Positions 8,379-18,432 of a stretch of 44,148 nt of DNA are shown here, piece by piece (the stretch's first letter is position 1; each line of letters starts with the position of its first letter). The position numbers were made by a program, and so were the translations under genes. The stretch is from assembly GCA_034717495.1 (NCBI GenBank), contig JAYELL010000039.1, positions 1 to 44,148 of the forward strand. The letters are read 5' to 3'. Under the pieces are notes generated by a model. That model searched no databases. It worked only from the letters and a program-made list of their open reading frames with translations, and was not told the DNA's origin. The DNA comes from Chloroflexota bacterium (GTDB lineage: Bacteria > Chloroflexota > Anaerolineae > JAAEKA01).

Positions 8379-10367
8379 TTAGAGCTCGAGTTCAAGTCGG
8401 TAGCCATGTCCTCGGACCGTGATGAGGTATCTGGGGTTCTCAGGATCAACCTCGATCTTTCGGCGCAACCGGCTCATGGCGCTGTTGAGTCGACTGCGCT
8501 CCCAAATCGCCAGCCCCTCCCCCTCTTCTTCGCCTAATGCCTCTTGGATGATTGTGGCGCGGGTGCAGAGGTTCCCGGCGTTCTCAAACAGATAACTGAG
8601 GATAGAAAAGTCCTGAGGAGTCAAATCTTTCTGTTGTCCTTCGACCCAAACGACCTTATTTGCCTCATCTATCCACAGGCTTGAGCTGGCTTGTGCCGGA
8701 AGTTCCTCGGGCGGTTGCGCTGTTCCCATAAGCCTCTCATACAGCATGGCCGCCTGCAGAAGGCTCCGGACAAACGGCATGAGTTCGCGGCGCGTGAAGT
8801 ACTCGACGCCTGGATCGAAGGTGGCGACGTGAGCAAGGGCACAGGCCAGAAGACCTGCGATGTAGGCATCCAGGTTGGGTCCAGCCGTCTCAGCGGCAAT
8901 CCGGCGAATCTGCATCACGTTTTTTGCGATCTTCTCTTGTGCGGGCGACAGACGCTCGGTGGGCACGGTTTCGTTCAGACTGTCAACGGCCAACAGGTGC
9001 TGTTCCAACAGGTGAAGCGCAGGCAGTCCCATGCCGTCAAGTAAATAGGTCTTCACGGCATTTTCCAGCCGGACAAAATCGCGCAGCAACGGTCCCTCTG
9101 CCACATGGCTAAAACCGATGAGCCACGTCCATCCTGCTGTATCCACCAACACCGAGTCGGTATCAACTCGGCCGTGAGTAACGCCACAGAGCACGGGATG
9201 TTCGATGAGGGTCGGTTTCTCGGCGAACAAGCGGCCAGGGTTGGGGAAAGAGAGGGTCGAGCCTGATTGCAGGTCAAAGCTGAGGGCGTCGGGTGAACAA
9301 TCGATGCGCGCCATGCCTTCAGACATGGCTTTTTGGCACAGCTTTTCCATTCTGTCAGACCAGGTGGCCTCAATCGATTCGCCATCCAACCCCAGCCAAT
9401 CGAAATAAAGTGATTGCAGGCTGTTGTCCTCGGCATAGCTTTGTTTGGAACTGTGCCAGGGCGCCAGTGAGGTCTGGTAGAGCTGCTCCAAAGCCGCTCT
9501 AACGCTGTCAGCGCTGTGCCGACGATAGTACACCGACAAAGGCTCCATCGACTCCAGGTCGCCATCCACAAGGCGATAGGCAGTTGCGGAAAACCGCACA
9601 CTTTCCTTGAAACCGTTACTGGCCATACGCGTGCTGCCTCGACCAGCACCTCTTGGCACCAGGTTTTCGAAGCGCCCTGCTTCCTCCAAAATGGGTTCGC
9701 GCAGTCCGCAAGAGACCACACATTGTCCCCGCAGTTCATTTCCACCGTATGCGAACACCTCGGTGTCGATCTGCCCCTTGCCGCGACGCAGCACTTGGCC
9801 GATAGTAATCTGTTTATTGGCGAAGAAGAGCTTTCGAAAGAGATCTTCAAGTTCGGCAGCGCGGTCCGGAATCCGAATACTGTTCGTTTCGGGCGCGATC
9901 AGTTGAAGCAAGTGATGAAATGAGGATTGCCGACTCCAGTGGATTGGCAGGTCCCAGTTGATTCGAACATGGTTGGCGAAAACTTTCTCGATCACATCAT
10001 GCAATCTGTCAGGGCCTTCAGGCTTGCTGACAAAGCCGACTATCATTGACTGGTCGTCAAGAACCAAGTCGAGCGTTTCGCGGAGATGCTCTTGCTCGTA
10101 GGCGGTAAGAATAATCTTGGGAATGTGTTGACAGGTATCTTTCAGTGCCCAAAGAAGACCGCTTATGTCTTCCGGATCATCATCGTCTTGCATGCGAATG
10201 TCTATGATGGCGACTTGGAAATACTCATCTTGCCAAATTCTATCTGCATCTCTCAAGGTATGCGCTTTTTTTACCCGGTATCCCTCGTGTTCAAGGAGTC
10301 GCGCGTTTAGGTCTAAAAAGCTCTTCCTATTATCCAAGAATAGAATCGTTTTTGAATGATCATACAT
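8379..10367 (-). CDS. Response regulator: receiver, degenerate phosphotransferase-like core, OmpR winged helix
   Basis: 662 residues from ATG 10367, which has GAGG eight bases upstream; the longer start at 10412 is less likely. Residues 5-130 are a receiver, with Asp56 (VAIIDIR) as acceptor and Lys115 (VSKPEG). Residues about 150-550 contain a region resembling the aminoglycoside-phosphotransferase/kinase-like domains of bacterial signalling proteins: a LEDLFRKLF start, an N-lobe-like strand set, then THGRVDTDSVLVDTAGWTWLIGFSHV (398-421), where HGDL-x3-N and DF-like motifs would be expected. The aspartate after HG is Arg400 and the DF-like aspartate is Gly418, so catalysis is unlikely. Residues about 560-662 form an OmpR/PhoB winged helix (LTPQDFSILSYLFEN, SRLNSAMSRLRRKIEV, RGHGYRLE). 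It is the last gene of the operon, 72 bases after the giant kinase. I infer a DNA-binding output. Confidence 0.82.
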   Translation of the reverse strand: MYDHSKTILFLDNRKSFLDLNARLLEHEGYRVKKAHTLRDADRIWQDEYFQVAIIDIRMQDDDDPEDISGLLWALKDTCQHIPKIILTAYEQEHLRETLDLVLDDQSMIVGFVSKPEGPDRLHDVIEKVFANHVRINWDLPIHWSRQSSFHHLLQLIAPETNSIRIPDRAAELEDLFRKLFFANKQITIGQVLRRGKGQIDTEVFAYGGNELRGQCVVSCGLREPILEEAGRFENLVPRGAGRGSTRMASNGFKESVRFSATAYRLVDGDLESMEPLSVYYRRHSADSVRAALEQLYQTSLAPWHSSKQSYAEDNSLQSLYFDWLGLDGESIEATWSDRMEKLCQKAMSEGMARIDCSPDALSFDLQSGSTLSFPNPGRLFAEKPTLIEHPVLCGVTHGRVDTDSVLVDTAGWTWLIGFSHVAEGPLLRDFVRLENAVKTYLLDGMGLPALHLLEQHLLAVDSLNETVPTERLSPAQEKIAKNVMQIRRIAAETAGPNLDAYIAGLLACALAHVATFDPGVEYFTRRELMPFVRSLLQAAMLYERLMGTAQPPEELPAQASSSLWIDEANKVVWVEGQQKDLTPQDFSILSYLFENAGNLCTRATIIQEALGEEEGEGLAIWERSRLNSAMSRLRRKIEVDPENPRYLITVRGHGYRLELEL

Positions 10368-10439
10368 TAGGAAAACCTCGCTGTCAGCTCGACTGGCCGA
10401 GTTCAACCTCAAAACGAGCAGAAAGGCATTTCTGCGTCA

Positions 10440-13400
10440 CTATTCTTTCCCACGTGGTTTCTCACAGGGTAACCGGAAGCAAATTTCTGTGCCTTCGCTG
10501 TCAGAATGGACAACATTGATGTCGCCACCAAAGGCCTTGACAATTGCAAGAGCCTGCAACAGGCCAGAACCAGATCCCTTTTCCCCAGGCTCTTTCGGAA
10601 TCCGCCCCTTGAAAGCCAGGGCTGCAATGGGGGAAGGGATTCCTCGCCCGGTATCCCTGATTGATATCTGAACATGATTGTCTACCAGCCAGGATCCAAC
10701 AATCACCGTTTTATCCGGCCGGCTTGATCCTTCCATAGCTTGGACAGCATTCTCTGTCAGTATCGTGAGCAACTCGCGCATCCAGGCTTTGCTTGCGCGA
10801 ACGTTCACCAATTGATCCGTTTCATCTTGTAGATCGAGTACCAACTCGATACCATGTTTTTCGTTGTAGCGATATTTCTTCCATCTTCTTTCAAAGTACT
10901 GTTTTAAGGTGCTGTTGATGTCCAAAGATTGGACAGTTCCATCGGATGTCAAAGGTTCTGTTATGGGAATGTTTTCGATTTCCTTGATCTTCCTCTCGAG
11001 TTGTTCGGCCTCTCGCAGCATTTCTTCATTCTGTCCCATCAGGTTCTTCAACAGCTTCACGTGAGCTAACGCTTCTCCTACTTCTCGATTAATGCTGTGT
11101 CCCCAGCTGCTCGCCACCATCCTCATCCAATCTACAGCATTTTGCGAGCCTACGTAGCCCTTGATTTCCTGAATGTCTCTGTACTGTCGGGCATTGTCGA
11201 GCGCGACTGCCGCCTGCGCAGCCAAGGCCTCCAGCGCCATCTTATCGGAATAATCAAATGCATCCTTTTCTGGATGTTCAACATTGATGACTCCGATGAC
11301 ATGCCCGTCGATTTTGATCGGTACTGCCAGATCTGAATGTGTTGCGGGATGACACTTCAAATAGTCGGGGTCATTCTCAACGTCACCCACCAGCTGAGAT
11401 ATTCCGGTTCGGGCAGCTCGCCCCATGATACCAATACGGCCTTCAACGCCTTCCTCCAAATCTACTTCTTTAGTGAGGCACTCACGAAGTCTCTCGTGTT
11501 TTTCGGCTGGAAAAGCTGAAACTAGTCTTGCCGCATTGTTTTCGATCAGTCGGATGCATGCGAAGTTGACTGGCCGATTCTCATCTCCAGCAAGATGCCA
11601 AGCCTGCTCTACAAGGCGCTTCAGAGTCTCATCAGAGTCGAGGGACCCGGTTACGATTCGGCCCGCTCTGTTCAGTGCTTCCAGAACGCCGGCACGCCTG
11701 TCTGCCTTTTCGAACAATTGTTCATCGTGGATCGCCACGGCTGCTTGATTGGCGAAAAGCTGAATGTCGGTGAGTTCATCGTCGGTGAAACGATGGAGCT
11801 GTCGATAGTTGATAAACATCACACCTTCTCGCTCATCACCTACGCGTAGTGGAACGGCCACAAGAGATTTTATCTCTTCTCTCCGAGAGAAGTCACTGTT
11901 CATAAACATGGGGTCTTTGGAAGTGTTCGGCACATCGATGTAAGGCCTATTGCTGTTCAGTATTTTGAACACAAGAGAACTCTTTAGCCAACTATGAGTA
12001 TCGTTCACCATGTCAGGGTCATTCACCCCGGTCATTCTCGGTGGATAATCAAACCGATCATTCTCTGCATCATATGCATAGAGAACTACGGCATCGCATC
12101 TCAGGACTTCCTTGGTGCCCATCACTACTGATTCCAAAGTGTTCTCAAGTCCCTGCAGAACCGTCATCTCGGCGACCAACCGTGCTGTGGCATGTGCTTC
12201 TCTAACGCGTCGACGCAGCCGCTCCTTCTTGAGTGCAAGAGCCGCATAGTCTGCGAATGCCAGTGTAATTCGCTTCTCTTCCTCCGTGAAACCGCGCGGC
12301 CGGCCGTAGTTAATGTACAAGACACCCAGCTTTTCGTCACCAGTTCGAAGGCAAACACCTTGAAAGCTACGGACCCCATTTAGCCGAAGCCGTCGAGCGG
12401 TAGTTGCCCCAAGGAAGGGATAACTTTTCTCATCCAGGATGTCCTCGACGCCGATCCAACCCTGATCCATGACCATTGTCGCTGTCCCATCCACGCGAGG
12501 AGCCGCTTTCCGGAATGCATGCCAGTTATCTTCGGATATCCCCGCGGCTGTCGACTCTTCGATAAGGAAGATTTCTTTGGCTTCGTCAAAAGACCAGACT
12601 GCAGCCGATTTGGCTCGAAGCACTTGAACCGCGCTCGCTGTAATTTGGCCCAACACCTCGCCCAGGCTATCCGCGGCGGTCAGTTTGCCAGTTGACTCAT
12701 GCAAATTCTCCAGGGTTTCAATCCTCTGCGAATTATCATAAGCAACAGCCGCCTGGTTGGCGAAAAGCTGCAAAGCATCTACCTCAAATGATTGAAAACG
12801 TCGGGGTTCATTGTAATGGATCCACATCACCCCGATTCTCTCATCATGCACCGCAAATGGCAAGCAAAGCGCAGCGCGAACACCCCGGTCTTTCATGTAT
12901 TGGTTGACAGGACGATGGTGTGTTTCGACGTTTTCGATAACTTCTGGAATGCCGGAATCAATTACCTGTCGGGAGATCGATTCCTTCGACCCCTTTCTGA
13001 CGATCCTGTCGACATCGTTGACACCTCCTTCGCCTTTGACAAGAAGATTTCGGGCGTGGCCCCTGTTGTCAATCAGGACCACGCTCACCCATTCGGCGTG
13101 AGCTATTTTCCATGCACGTTCCACGGCGTCTTCAAGTACTTGCTCAGGTGTGCCGATGGCAGTCAGGGTAACGGCTGCCTCAAAGGCACCACGCAGTTCG
13201 CGACGGGCATTCTCAGATGCGGTCAATGTCTTCGCGTTAACCAAAGCGGTCGCGGCGTGGTCTGCGAACATTTGCAGTAGGTTGGCGTCGCTGACTCCAA
13301 AATTTCGGCCTATCTTATCGTCCACGTAGAGTACGCCAACGATCTCCTTCCGCCATCGCAGCGGTACCTCTATCACCGCGCCGAAAGGGTGTCCTTCCCG

Positions 13401-16160
13401 GAAATTGCTGGCCTGGTAAATAGAGGTAGAGTAGTCGGCGGTCGCCAGGTAGGGCCTTTCGCTTTGCACGAGCCTTCCCGCCATGCCATCATTAGTCTTC
13501 AAGACCTGCCCGACGACCCCACGATTTCCTGGAAAATCCGCAGTGATAGTCAGTTCTTCTTGCTCTCGATCATATTCATAGACGCCGCCACTTTGCGCAT
13601 CAAGAAGCCTCACAGCCCGCGTGATTATCTCTTCGAGAAGAGGTGCCTGTTCGACTTGATTTGCCACGCGCAAGGCACCCTGTCGTACCCGCTCCAACTG
13701 AATCGCTTGACGTTTAGTGTCGTCTAATAGTTTAGCGTTGTCAATGGCAATGGCGGCCGTATTGGCGAACGAGATCAGCGACTGGACTGTTTCATTGCTA
13801 ATCGGATCCCTTGTGAACCTGTTATCGGCAACCAGGAGACCGATGACTCTTGCCCGAGAACGGAGTGCCACCACAACCAAAGGTGCTTGCGGTTCGAATT
13901 TCTCACGGAAGATTCGTGGTAATTGTGCAATATCCTCCGGTGATTCCAGTCGCTGCCAGTGACCTGATTGAATCACCTGTGAGAAAACGTCGGACTTATC
14001 CGGATCAATGTCGATTCCAAGATCAGCGATCCGGTCTCCAATTGGTGTCCGGGGCAAAGCCATGAACCTCAAATACCTGCGGAAGAACTCACTACCTTTG
14101 AGTTCTGGCACTCGGAACTCGTCCCAGACTCGTTGATTCTGATGCTTATGCAGATGTCCAACACCCATCTTGCCAACGAGTTTGTCTTCATCTGGTTCTC
14201 GCAAAAATATGGCTGCTCGATTGAGACCTACGCCAAATCCTGCGGTGACACTTGTCAGGATCAGTAAAAAAACCTCGCTGAGGCCTTCGGCCGATTGGAT
14301 GGAATCGCTTATGCGTTGGTAAATGGCAGACTGTGCGAATATCCGTAATTGGGCATCCAGATATTGGATGTCTTCGAAATGACCAAGAGCTCCTACTGTT
14401 TGCCCCAGCGCATCACGGAGCCAGGTTACTGCCAAACGCACGGAAACAGGCTGGTCTGTCTTGCTTCGCAGAAGGGCTTCGTAGTCGGCAATCCTGCCAT
14501 CAGCAGAAGCGCGTAGTCGATTACCGATATTGTGAGCTTCCTCCGGCCGGAAATAGAGTTCCCCCACAGGTTGTCCCAGCAATTCCTTCTGGCGATAGCC
14601 CAGAATTGCCTCCGCGCGACGGTTTAGGCCGATCACCCTACCCTGGAGATCGTTGGCAATCACCGCTGTCGGCGAATTAGTCATGAATTGCCGCCAATAA
14701 TCGGCATGCTCTCTGGTGACCTCGTACATTTGCGCATTGTCCACCGCAGACGCTACCTGTCCGGCCAGAATCATGCACAGATCTATCTCGTCCTGGCTAA
14801 ATCTTCGCTTTCGTCCTATCGCATCCAGGCTAAACGAGCCGATGATCCTATCGTTAAAGATCATTGGGACAACTAGAATCGACTCGATGCCAAACCCTCG
14901 CAAGGTGTCCCGGACTGGTCCCAGAGCCTGTTGATTGGCAACATCGTAGATTACCAAAGGCCGTTTTGAGCGCACAAGGTTTTCCTCGTCAGAAACGCCG
15001 TCGACTTGAATGATCGTACCTACTGTGTTGATATTCTTCGGAAATTCAGCCTTGACTACTCCTTGGGCGAGATTCGGATCAAACAGAACTAAGCCGCTGT
15101 GATCGACGTCAAAGAGTTCCACGGCGGCGCGGCAGGCTACTTCCAGAGTTTCGGTTAAGTTTAAGTTCTCATTTAGTGCTTCACTTACCTCCTGAATCGC
15201 TTCAAGTTTCCGAGCGCGCCACTCAGCTTTTAAGGAAGCTTCATGTTCCTGTTGACGCAATCGAGTATTCTCAATAGCGGCAGCGGCTTGAATGGCAAAA
15301 ATGGATATTGGGTCCAGTTCCGACGATGTAATTCTTCGTTTTGTTTCTTTGTTATCGGCCGATATTTTTCCAATTACCTGGTCGTGCAAAATAAGGGGAA
15401 CACATGCCCACTCAATCACATTCTCCTTACCTAGATCTTTTTCGCGCGCGGCTATTTCCCCTTCAGCCAACCGAAAAATAGTGGATTGGGGATTCTTTAA
15501 AAGCCTTTGCATATACTGATCTTCGTTCAGTGGAATGTTAAAACCCACAAAACTAGATTCCATACCAACGTGGGCCTGCCCGATCAAGCATTGGCTTTCT
15601 TCATCCCAAAGATACAGGCGTATTCTATCGAATCCCAAAGCATGTACGCCGTTTGCGATGCTCTGTAGTATCTCTTCTAGGGTAGAACCGCTTAAAAGAG
15701 CCACGCCACTCTTCATCAAATTCCGCAGGATTAAACGTTCATGCGCACCTTCCTTCAGTTTCCGATACTCGGCGGCATACTCGATCATGAATGCCAATTC
15801 GTCGATATCAAACGGCTTGCGGATATACCGGTATGCGCCCTGACGCATTGCCTCCAAGCCTGAGTCAAGGCCCCAACCTGTAAACAGAATAAACTCAGTG
15901 ATCTGGCTTCGATCGCGAATGGCCTTCATCAATTCGATGCCTAGAGGTTCCGGTTCATTCTCCCCAGAGGGAATTATCATGTCATCGATCAGCGCTACAT
16001 CAAATGATTCTGACCGGGTTTCGACCTTTTCCAATGCCTGTTGAAAGCTTTCCGCCTCATCAACGATGTATCCACACTGCTCGCGAAGAATCCTTGCCAG
16101 CGGCTTTCGCAGGCTGGCCTCATCGTCGACAAGAAGCACGCACAAAGATTGGTCTGTCAT
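10440..16160 (-). CDS. Giant hybrid histidine kinase: receiver, 8 GAF, PAS
   Basis: 1906 residues, soluble, no membrane segment. Receiver 7-135 (Asp60 acceptor, Lys114 in RKPF); GAF at about 145-300 and 325-480; PAS 487-600 (SPTAVIANDLQGRVIGLNRRAEAILGY); a larger GAF at 605-815; then GAFs at about 822-980, 985-1145, 1150-1315, 1320-1485 and 1490-1660, many ending in the typical LFANQAAVAIDN helix; a dimerisation region with His1688 in WGHSINRE; and an HATPase with N-box ENAVQAM (1803-1809), DTGRGIP (1837-1843) and GSGSG (1862-1866). GAFs bind small molecules or mediate dimerisation. The receiver at the N-terminus suggests phosphoryl input or feedback from a partner. It begins seven bases after the S1-kinase stop. 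The histidine box is divergent, so autophosphorylation on His1688 is a proposal. Confidence 0.9.
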   Translation of the reverse strand: MTDQSLCVLLVDDEASLRKPLARILREQCGYIVDEAESFQQALEKVETRSESFDVALIDDMIIPSGENEPEPLGIELMKAIRDRSQITEFILFTGWGLDSGLEAMRQGAYRYIRKPFDIDELAFMIEYAAEYRKLKEGAHERLILRNLMKSGVALLSGSTLEEILQSIANGVHALGFDRIRLYLWDEESQCLIGQAHVGMESSFVGFNIPLNEDQYMQRLLKNPQSTIFRLAEGEIAAREKDLGKENVIEWACVPLILHDQVIGKISADNKETKRRITSSELDPISIFAIQAAAAIENTRLRQQEHEASLKAEWRARKLEAIQEVSEALNENLNLTETLEVACRAAVELFDVDHSGLVLFDPNLAQGVVKAEFPKNINTVGTIIQVDGVSDEENLVRSKRPLVIYDVANQQALGPVRDTLRGFGIESILVVPMIFNDRIIGSFSLDAIGRKRRFSQDEIDLCMILAGQVASAVDNAQMYEVTREHADYWRQFMTNSPTAVIANDLQGRVIGLNRRAEAILGYRQKELLGQPVGELYFRPEEAHNIGNRLRASADGRIADYEALLRSKTDQPVSVRLAVTWLRDALGQTVGALGHFEDIQYLDAQLRIFAQSAIYQRISDSIQSAEGLSEVFLLILTSVTAGFGVGLNRAAIFLREPDEDKLVGKMGVGHLHKHQNQRVWDEFRVPELKGSEFFRRYLRFMALPRTPIGDRIADLGIDIDPDKSDVFSQVIQSGHWQRLESPEDIAQLPRIFREKFEPQAPLVVVALRSRARVIGLLVADNRFTRDPISNETVQSLISFANTAAIAIDNAKLLDDTKRQAIQLERVRQGALRVANQVEQAPLLEEIITRAVRLLDAQSGGVYEYDREQEELTITADFPGNRGVVGQVLKTNDGMAGRLVQSERPYLATADYSTSIYQASNFREGHPFGAVIEVPLRWRKEIVGVLYVDDKIGRNFGVSDANLLQMFADHAATALVNAKTLTASENARRELRGAFEAAVTLTAIGTPEQVLEDAVERAWKIAHAEWVSVVLIDNRGHARNLLVKGEGGVNDVDRIVRKGSKESISRQVIDSGIPEVIENVETHHRPVNQYMKDRGVRAALCLPFAVHDERIGVMWIHYNEPRRFQSFEVDALQLFANQAAVAYDNSQRIETLENLHESTGKLTAADSLGEVLGQITASAVQVLRAKSAAVWSFDEAKEIFLIEESTAAGISEDNWHAFRKAAPRVDGTATMVMDQGWIGVEDILDEKSYPFLGATTARRLRLNGVRSFQGVCLRTGDEKLGVLYINYGRPRGFTEEEKRITLAFADYAALALKKERLRRRVREAHATARLVAEMTVLQGLENTLESVVMGTKEVLRCDAVVLYAYDAENDRFDYPPRMTGVNDPDMVNDTHSWLKSSLVFKILNSNRPYIDVPNTSKDPMFMNSDFSRREEIKSLVAVPLRVGDEREGVMFINYRQLHRFTDDELTDIQLFANQAAVAIHDEQLFEKADRRAGVLEALNRAGRIVTGSLDSDETLKRLVEQAWHLAGDENRPVNFACIRLIENNAARLVSAFPAEKHERLRECLTKEVDLEEGVEGRIGIMGRAARTGISQLVGDVENDPDYLKCHPATHSDLAVPIKIDGHVIGVINVEHPEKDAFDYSDKMALEALAAQAAVALDNARQYRDIQEIKGYVGSQNAVDWMRMVASSWGHSINREVGEALAHVKLLKNLMGQNEEMLREAEQLERKIKEIENIPITEPLTSDGTVQSLDINSTLKQYFERRWKKYRYNEKHGIELVLDLQDETDQLVNVRASKAWMRELLTILTENAVQAMEGSSRPDKTVIVGSWLVDNHVQISIRDTGRGIPSPIAALAFKGRIPKEPGEKGSGSGLLQALAIVKAFGGDINVVHSDSEGTEICFRLPCEKPRGKE

Positions 16161-16167
16161 GGTTCGG

Positions 16168-18432
16168 TCACTCCAGTTTTGCAGCCGGCAACGAGATTAA
16201 GAATGTTGTTTCGAAGGGCACGACGCTTCTCTCGACGCGAATAGTCCCCCCCAGGGACTCGACCAGGTTTCGGGCAAAGTACAAGCCCAACCCCGATCCC
16301 TTTGGACGGGTAGAAAAGCCGAGGGCGAAGATGCGCTCCCAGAGCACTTTATGGATTCCTGGTCCATTATCGGTAAATCGAATCTGAACGGGCCTTTGAC
16401 TGCTCGTGTCGAACGTTGTACCGACCATAAGCATTCCGTCCTCCGCTTTGATGGACGAAACATGTTGAATGGCGTTGAGCATCAGGTTTAGAAAAACTTG
16501 CTGGAGCGCCGCCGGATTGCCGGCCGCCGCGGGAAGGTCGGAAAAACGCTCGATCTGAATCTTAACGCGGCTCCGTCGGGCGGTGGAGCGCATTAACGCT
16601 GCTGACCGTCCCAATACAGTGTTGACATCGACCAGGCCGCCTTGGCCCGGTCGCATCATTTGCTGAAATAAGCCTATCGTCGTGCGCAACTCTGAAGTAG
16701 CCCCTGTCAGTGCTTCGGCCTCCGCCTTAATGTTCGCAAAACCGGAGATATTGACCACTTCCGAATGATTTATCTGCAGAGCGTTGCAGTCGTTTTGCAG
16801 GTTTCTGAGTCGCATCTCGATGCCCGACAGCGCATTATAGATGTCATGGCCCATGCCAGCCGCCATCTGGCCATGAAGGACGAGCGTATTGACCTGCTGG
16901 ACGTGGCGGGTCAACAGGTCGCGCTCCAACGCCGCTGACAATGAGATTGCCGTAGCCAGGGCATCTCGCACTCGATAGGGATGAAAGGCATTTTGGGTTT
17001 TCGCAAACAGAAACAACCCATGATGCGTATCTTCTTGCATCCTGACAGGGACACCGATGCAGGATCCAAAGGGAAGTAAGCCTAGCAGCTTCTGGAACTT
17101 CCTCTCGGCCCGTGCTGGAACCTGGTTCTCGAAAACAGTCTGGTCTTCCTCGATGACATCGCCAACGGGACTTTGCTCCAGCCCATAGAGGGCCTCTCGG
17201 TGGATCATCGCATCGCCTGCCTGGGCTAGAACCGAGATTGCTGCAGAGGTTGAGCTCTTGTGAAACAACAGCGCGGCATCAGCCTTGCTAGCCTTCACCA
17301 GGTGTTCTAAGCCGCTTTGCAATTGCTCGGTTAGTGACCCACCCCGTTTTATGGCGCTTGCAAAGGTCTCGAATGGAGCCTGTTGATCACTGGTGGCAGA
17401 CGATTCAGTTGCTCGCCAGGGTACCAGCGGTTTTCCAGAGTTGACGGCCTGAAGAAACTCCCTGATCTCCGTTAGGTCAAGAGGTTTGGAAATTACTGCT
17501 ACCACGCGCAGGGCTTCGATATCGAGTACGCGCTCGGCCAGCCATTCTGGTGTGCTCATGACAGCGATTGCTGTCTCTGCCAGGTCCTCTTGTCCATCCT
17601 TCAACAGATCCAATCCATCCTCGCCGGAAAGATCAATATCCAGAAGCATGGCAGCGTATTGTTCTGTCTTCAACCGGGCTCTGGTAGTGGTCAGGTCGCC
17701 GGTGTTTTCAGCCTGACATCCTAGACCTATCAGCCAGTTGACCAATGGAATGGCGACATCCTCGCGATCGTCGACGACAAGAATCTTTCCATTCAAAACC
17801 AGCCTATCTCTGATGTGCTCGTCGAGTGCTCTTGCCTGAGTGTCATCTTGTATCTCCGGCTCATGGCGTGCTTGCAGGCGCTTCCATTTCTCCAAGGCCT
17901 TTGCTGCCTTGGCTATCTGCAACGAGCGTTTCCGAACGCTGAGCCGGACGTTACGTTGTTTGGCGTCGATTCGGGTGATGACCGCTTCTACGGTATCTTC
18001 CACCCAGACCACGTCTTCCGGACGTTCAACTTTCCACGTGGCTAGTTGATCCAACGGCACCAGACCGTCAACACCGGGAAGAATCTCCACAAACGCGCCG
18101 TAAGGCCTGATACTAATGACTGTTCCCTGAACGACGCTGCCAACCCTATACATCGTCGCGACTTTATCCCACGGGTCGGCGAGAGTGGCTCGATGGCTGA
18201 GTTCCATATGTTTGCCAGTCTCGGGCAGCTTGATGATGATAGCCTGAACGCGGTCGCCCTCCTGCACGATTTCCAGCGGTTCGAATGAGGAGGCCCAGGA
18301 AAGCTCTCGGCGGCGAATATAGGCCTGCGTGCCGTCGGTCAGACGCACAAAGACGCCGAACGGAAACACTTGCTCCACAATGGCGTCGACGCCTTGGCCA
18401 ACATTGAATGCGGATTTGCGTTGGCTGCTCAT
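16168..18432 (-). CDS. S1-S1-receiver-GAF-histidine kinase hybrid
   Basis: 754 residues from ATG 18432; a start at 18513 would run into transposase remnant sequence and is rejected. Residues 12-82 and 96-168 are two S1-type OB folds: EQVFPFGVFVRLTDGTQAYI then REL, and GTVISIRPYGAFVEILPGVDGLVPLDQL with a following DAKQRNVRLSVR. S1 domains bind single-stranded RNA or other oligomers. A short helical linker is followed by a receiver (216-335; acidic pair DD221-222, acceptor Asp265, Lys316), a GAF-like region (about 360-505), a dimerisation helix with His529 in GMGHDIYNALS, and an HATPase with Asn653, DNGPGI (688-693) and GSGLGL (712-717). All key kinase residues are present. First gene of a three-gene operon. 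No strong Shine-Dalgarno is visible before the start. S1 plus histidine kinase on one chain is not an architecture I know as established. Confidence 0.85.
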   Translation of the reverse strand: MSSQRKSAFNVGQGVDAIVEQVFPFGVFVRLTDGTQAYIRRRELSWASSFEPLEIVQEGDRVQAIIIKLPETGKHMELSHRATLADPWDKVATMYRVGSVVQGTVISIRPYGAFVEILPGVDGLVPLDQLATWKVERPEDVVWVEDTVEAVITRIDAKQRNVRLSVRKRSLQIAKAAKALEKWKRLQARHEPEIQDDTQARALDEHIRDRLVLNGKILVVDDREDVAIPLVNWLIGLGCQAENTGDLTTTRARLKTEQYAAMLLDIDLSGEDGLDLLKDGQEDLAETAIAVMSTPEWLAERVLDIEALRVVAVISKPLDLTEIREFLQAVNSGKPLVPWRATESSATSDQQAPFETFASAIKRGGSLTEQLQSGLEHLVKASKADAALLFHKSSTSAAISVLAQAGDAMIHREALYGLEQSPVGDVIEEDQTVFENQVPARAERKFQKLLGLLPFGSCIGVPVRMQEDTHHGLFLFAKTQNAFHPYRVRDALATAISLSAALERDLLTRHVQQVNTLVLHGQMAAGMGHDIYNALSGIEMRLRNLQNDCNALQINHSEVVNISGFANIKAEAEALTGATSELRTTIGLFQQMMRPGQGGLVDVNTVLGRSAALMRSTARRSRVKIQIERFSDLPAAAGNPAALQQVFLNLMLNAIQHVSSIKAEDGMLMVGTTFDTSSQRPVQIRFTDNGPGIHKVLWERIFALGFSTRPKGSGLGLYFARNLVESLGGTIRVERSVVPFETTFLISLPAAKLE

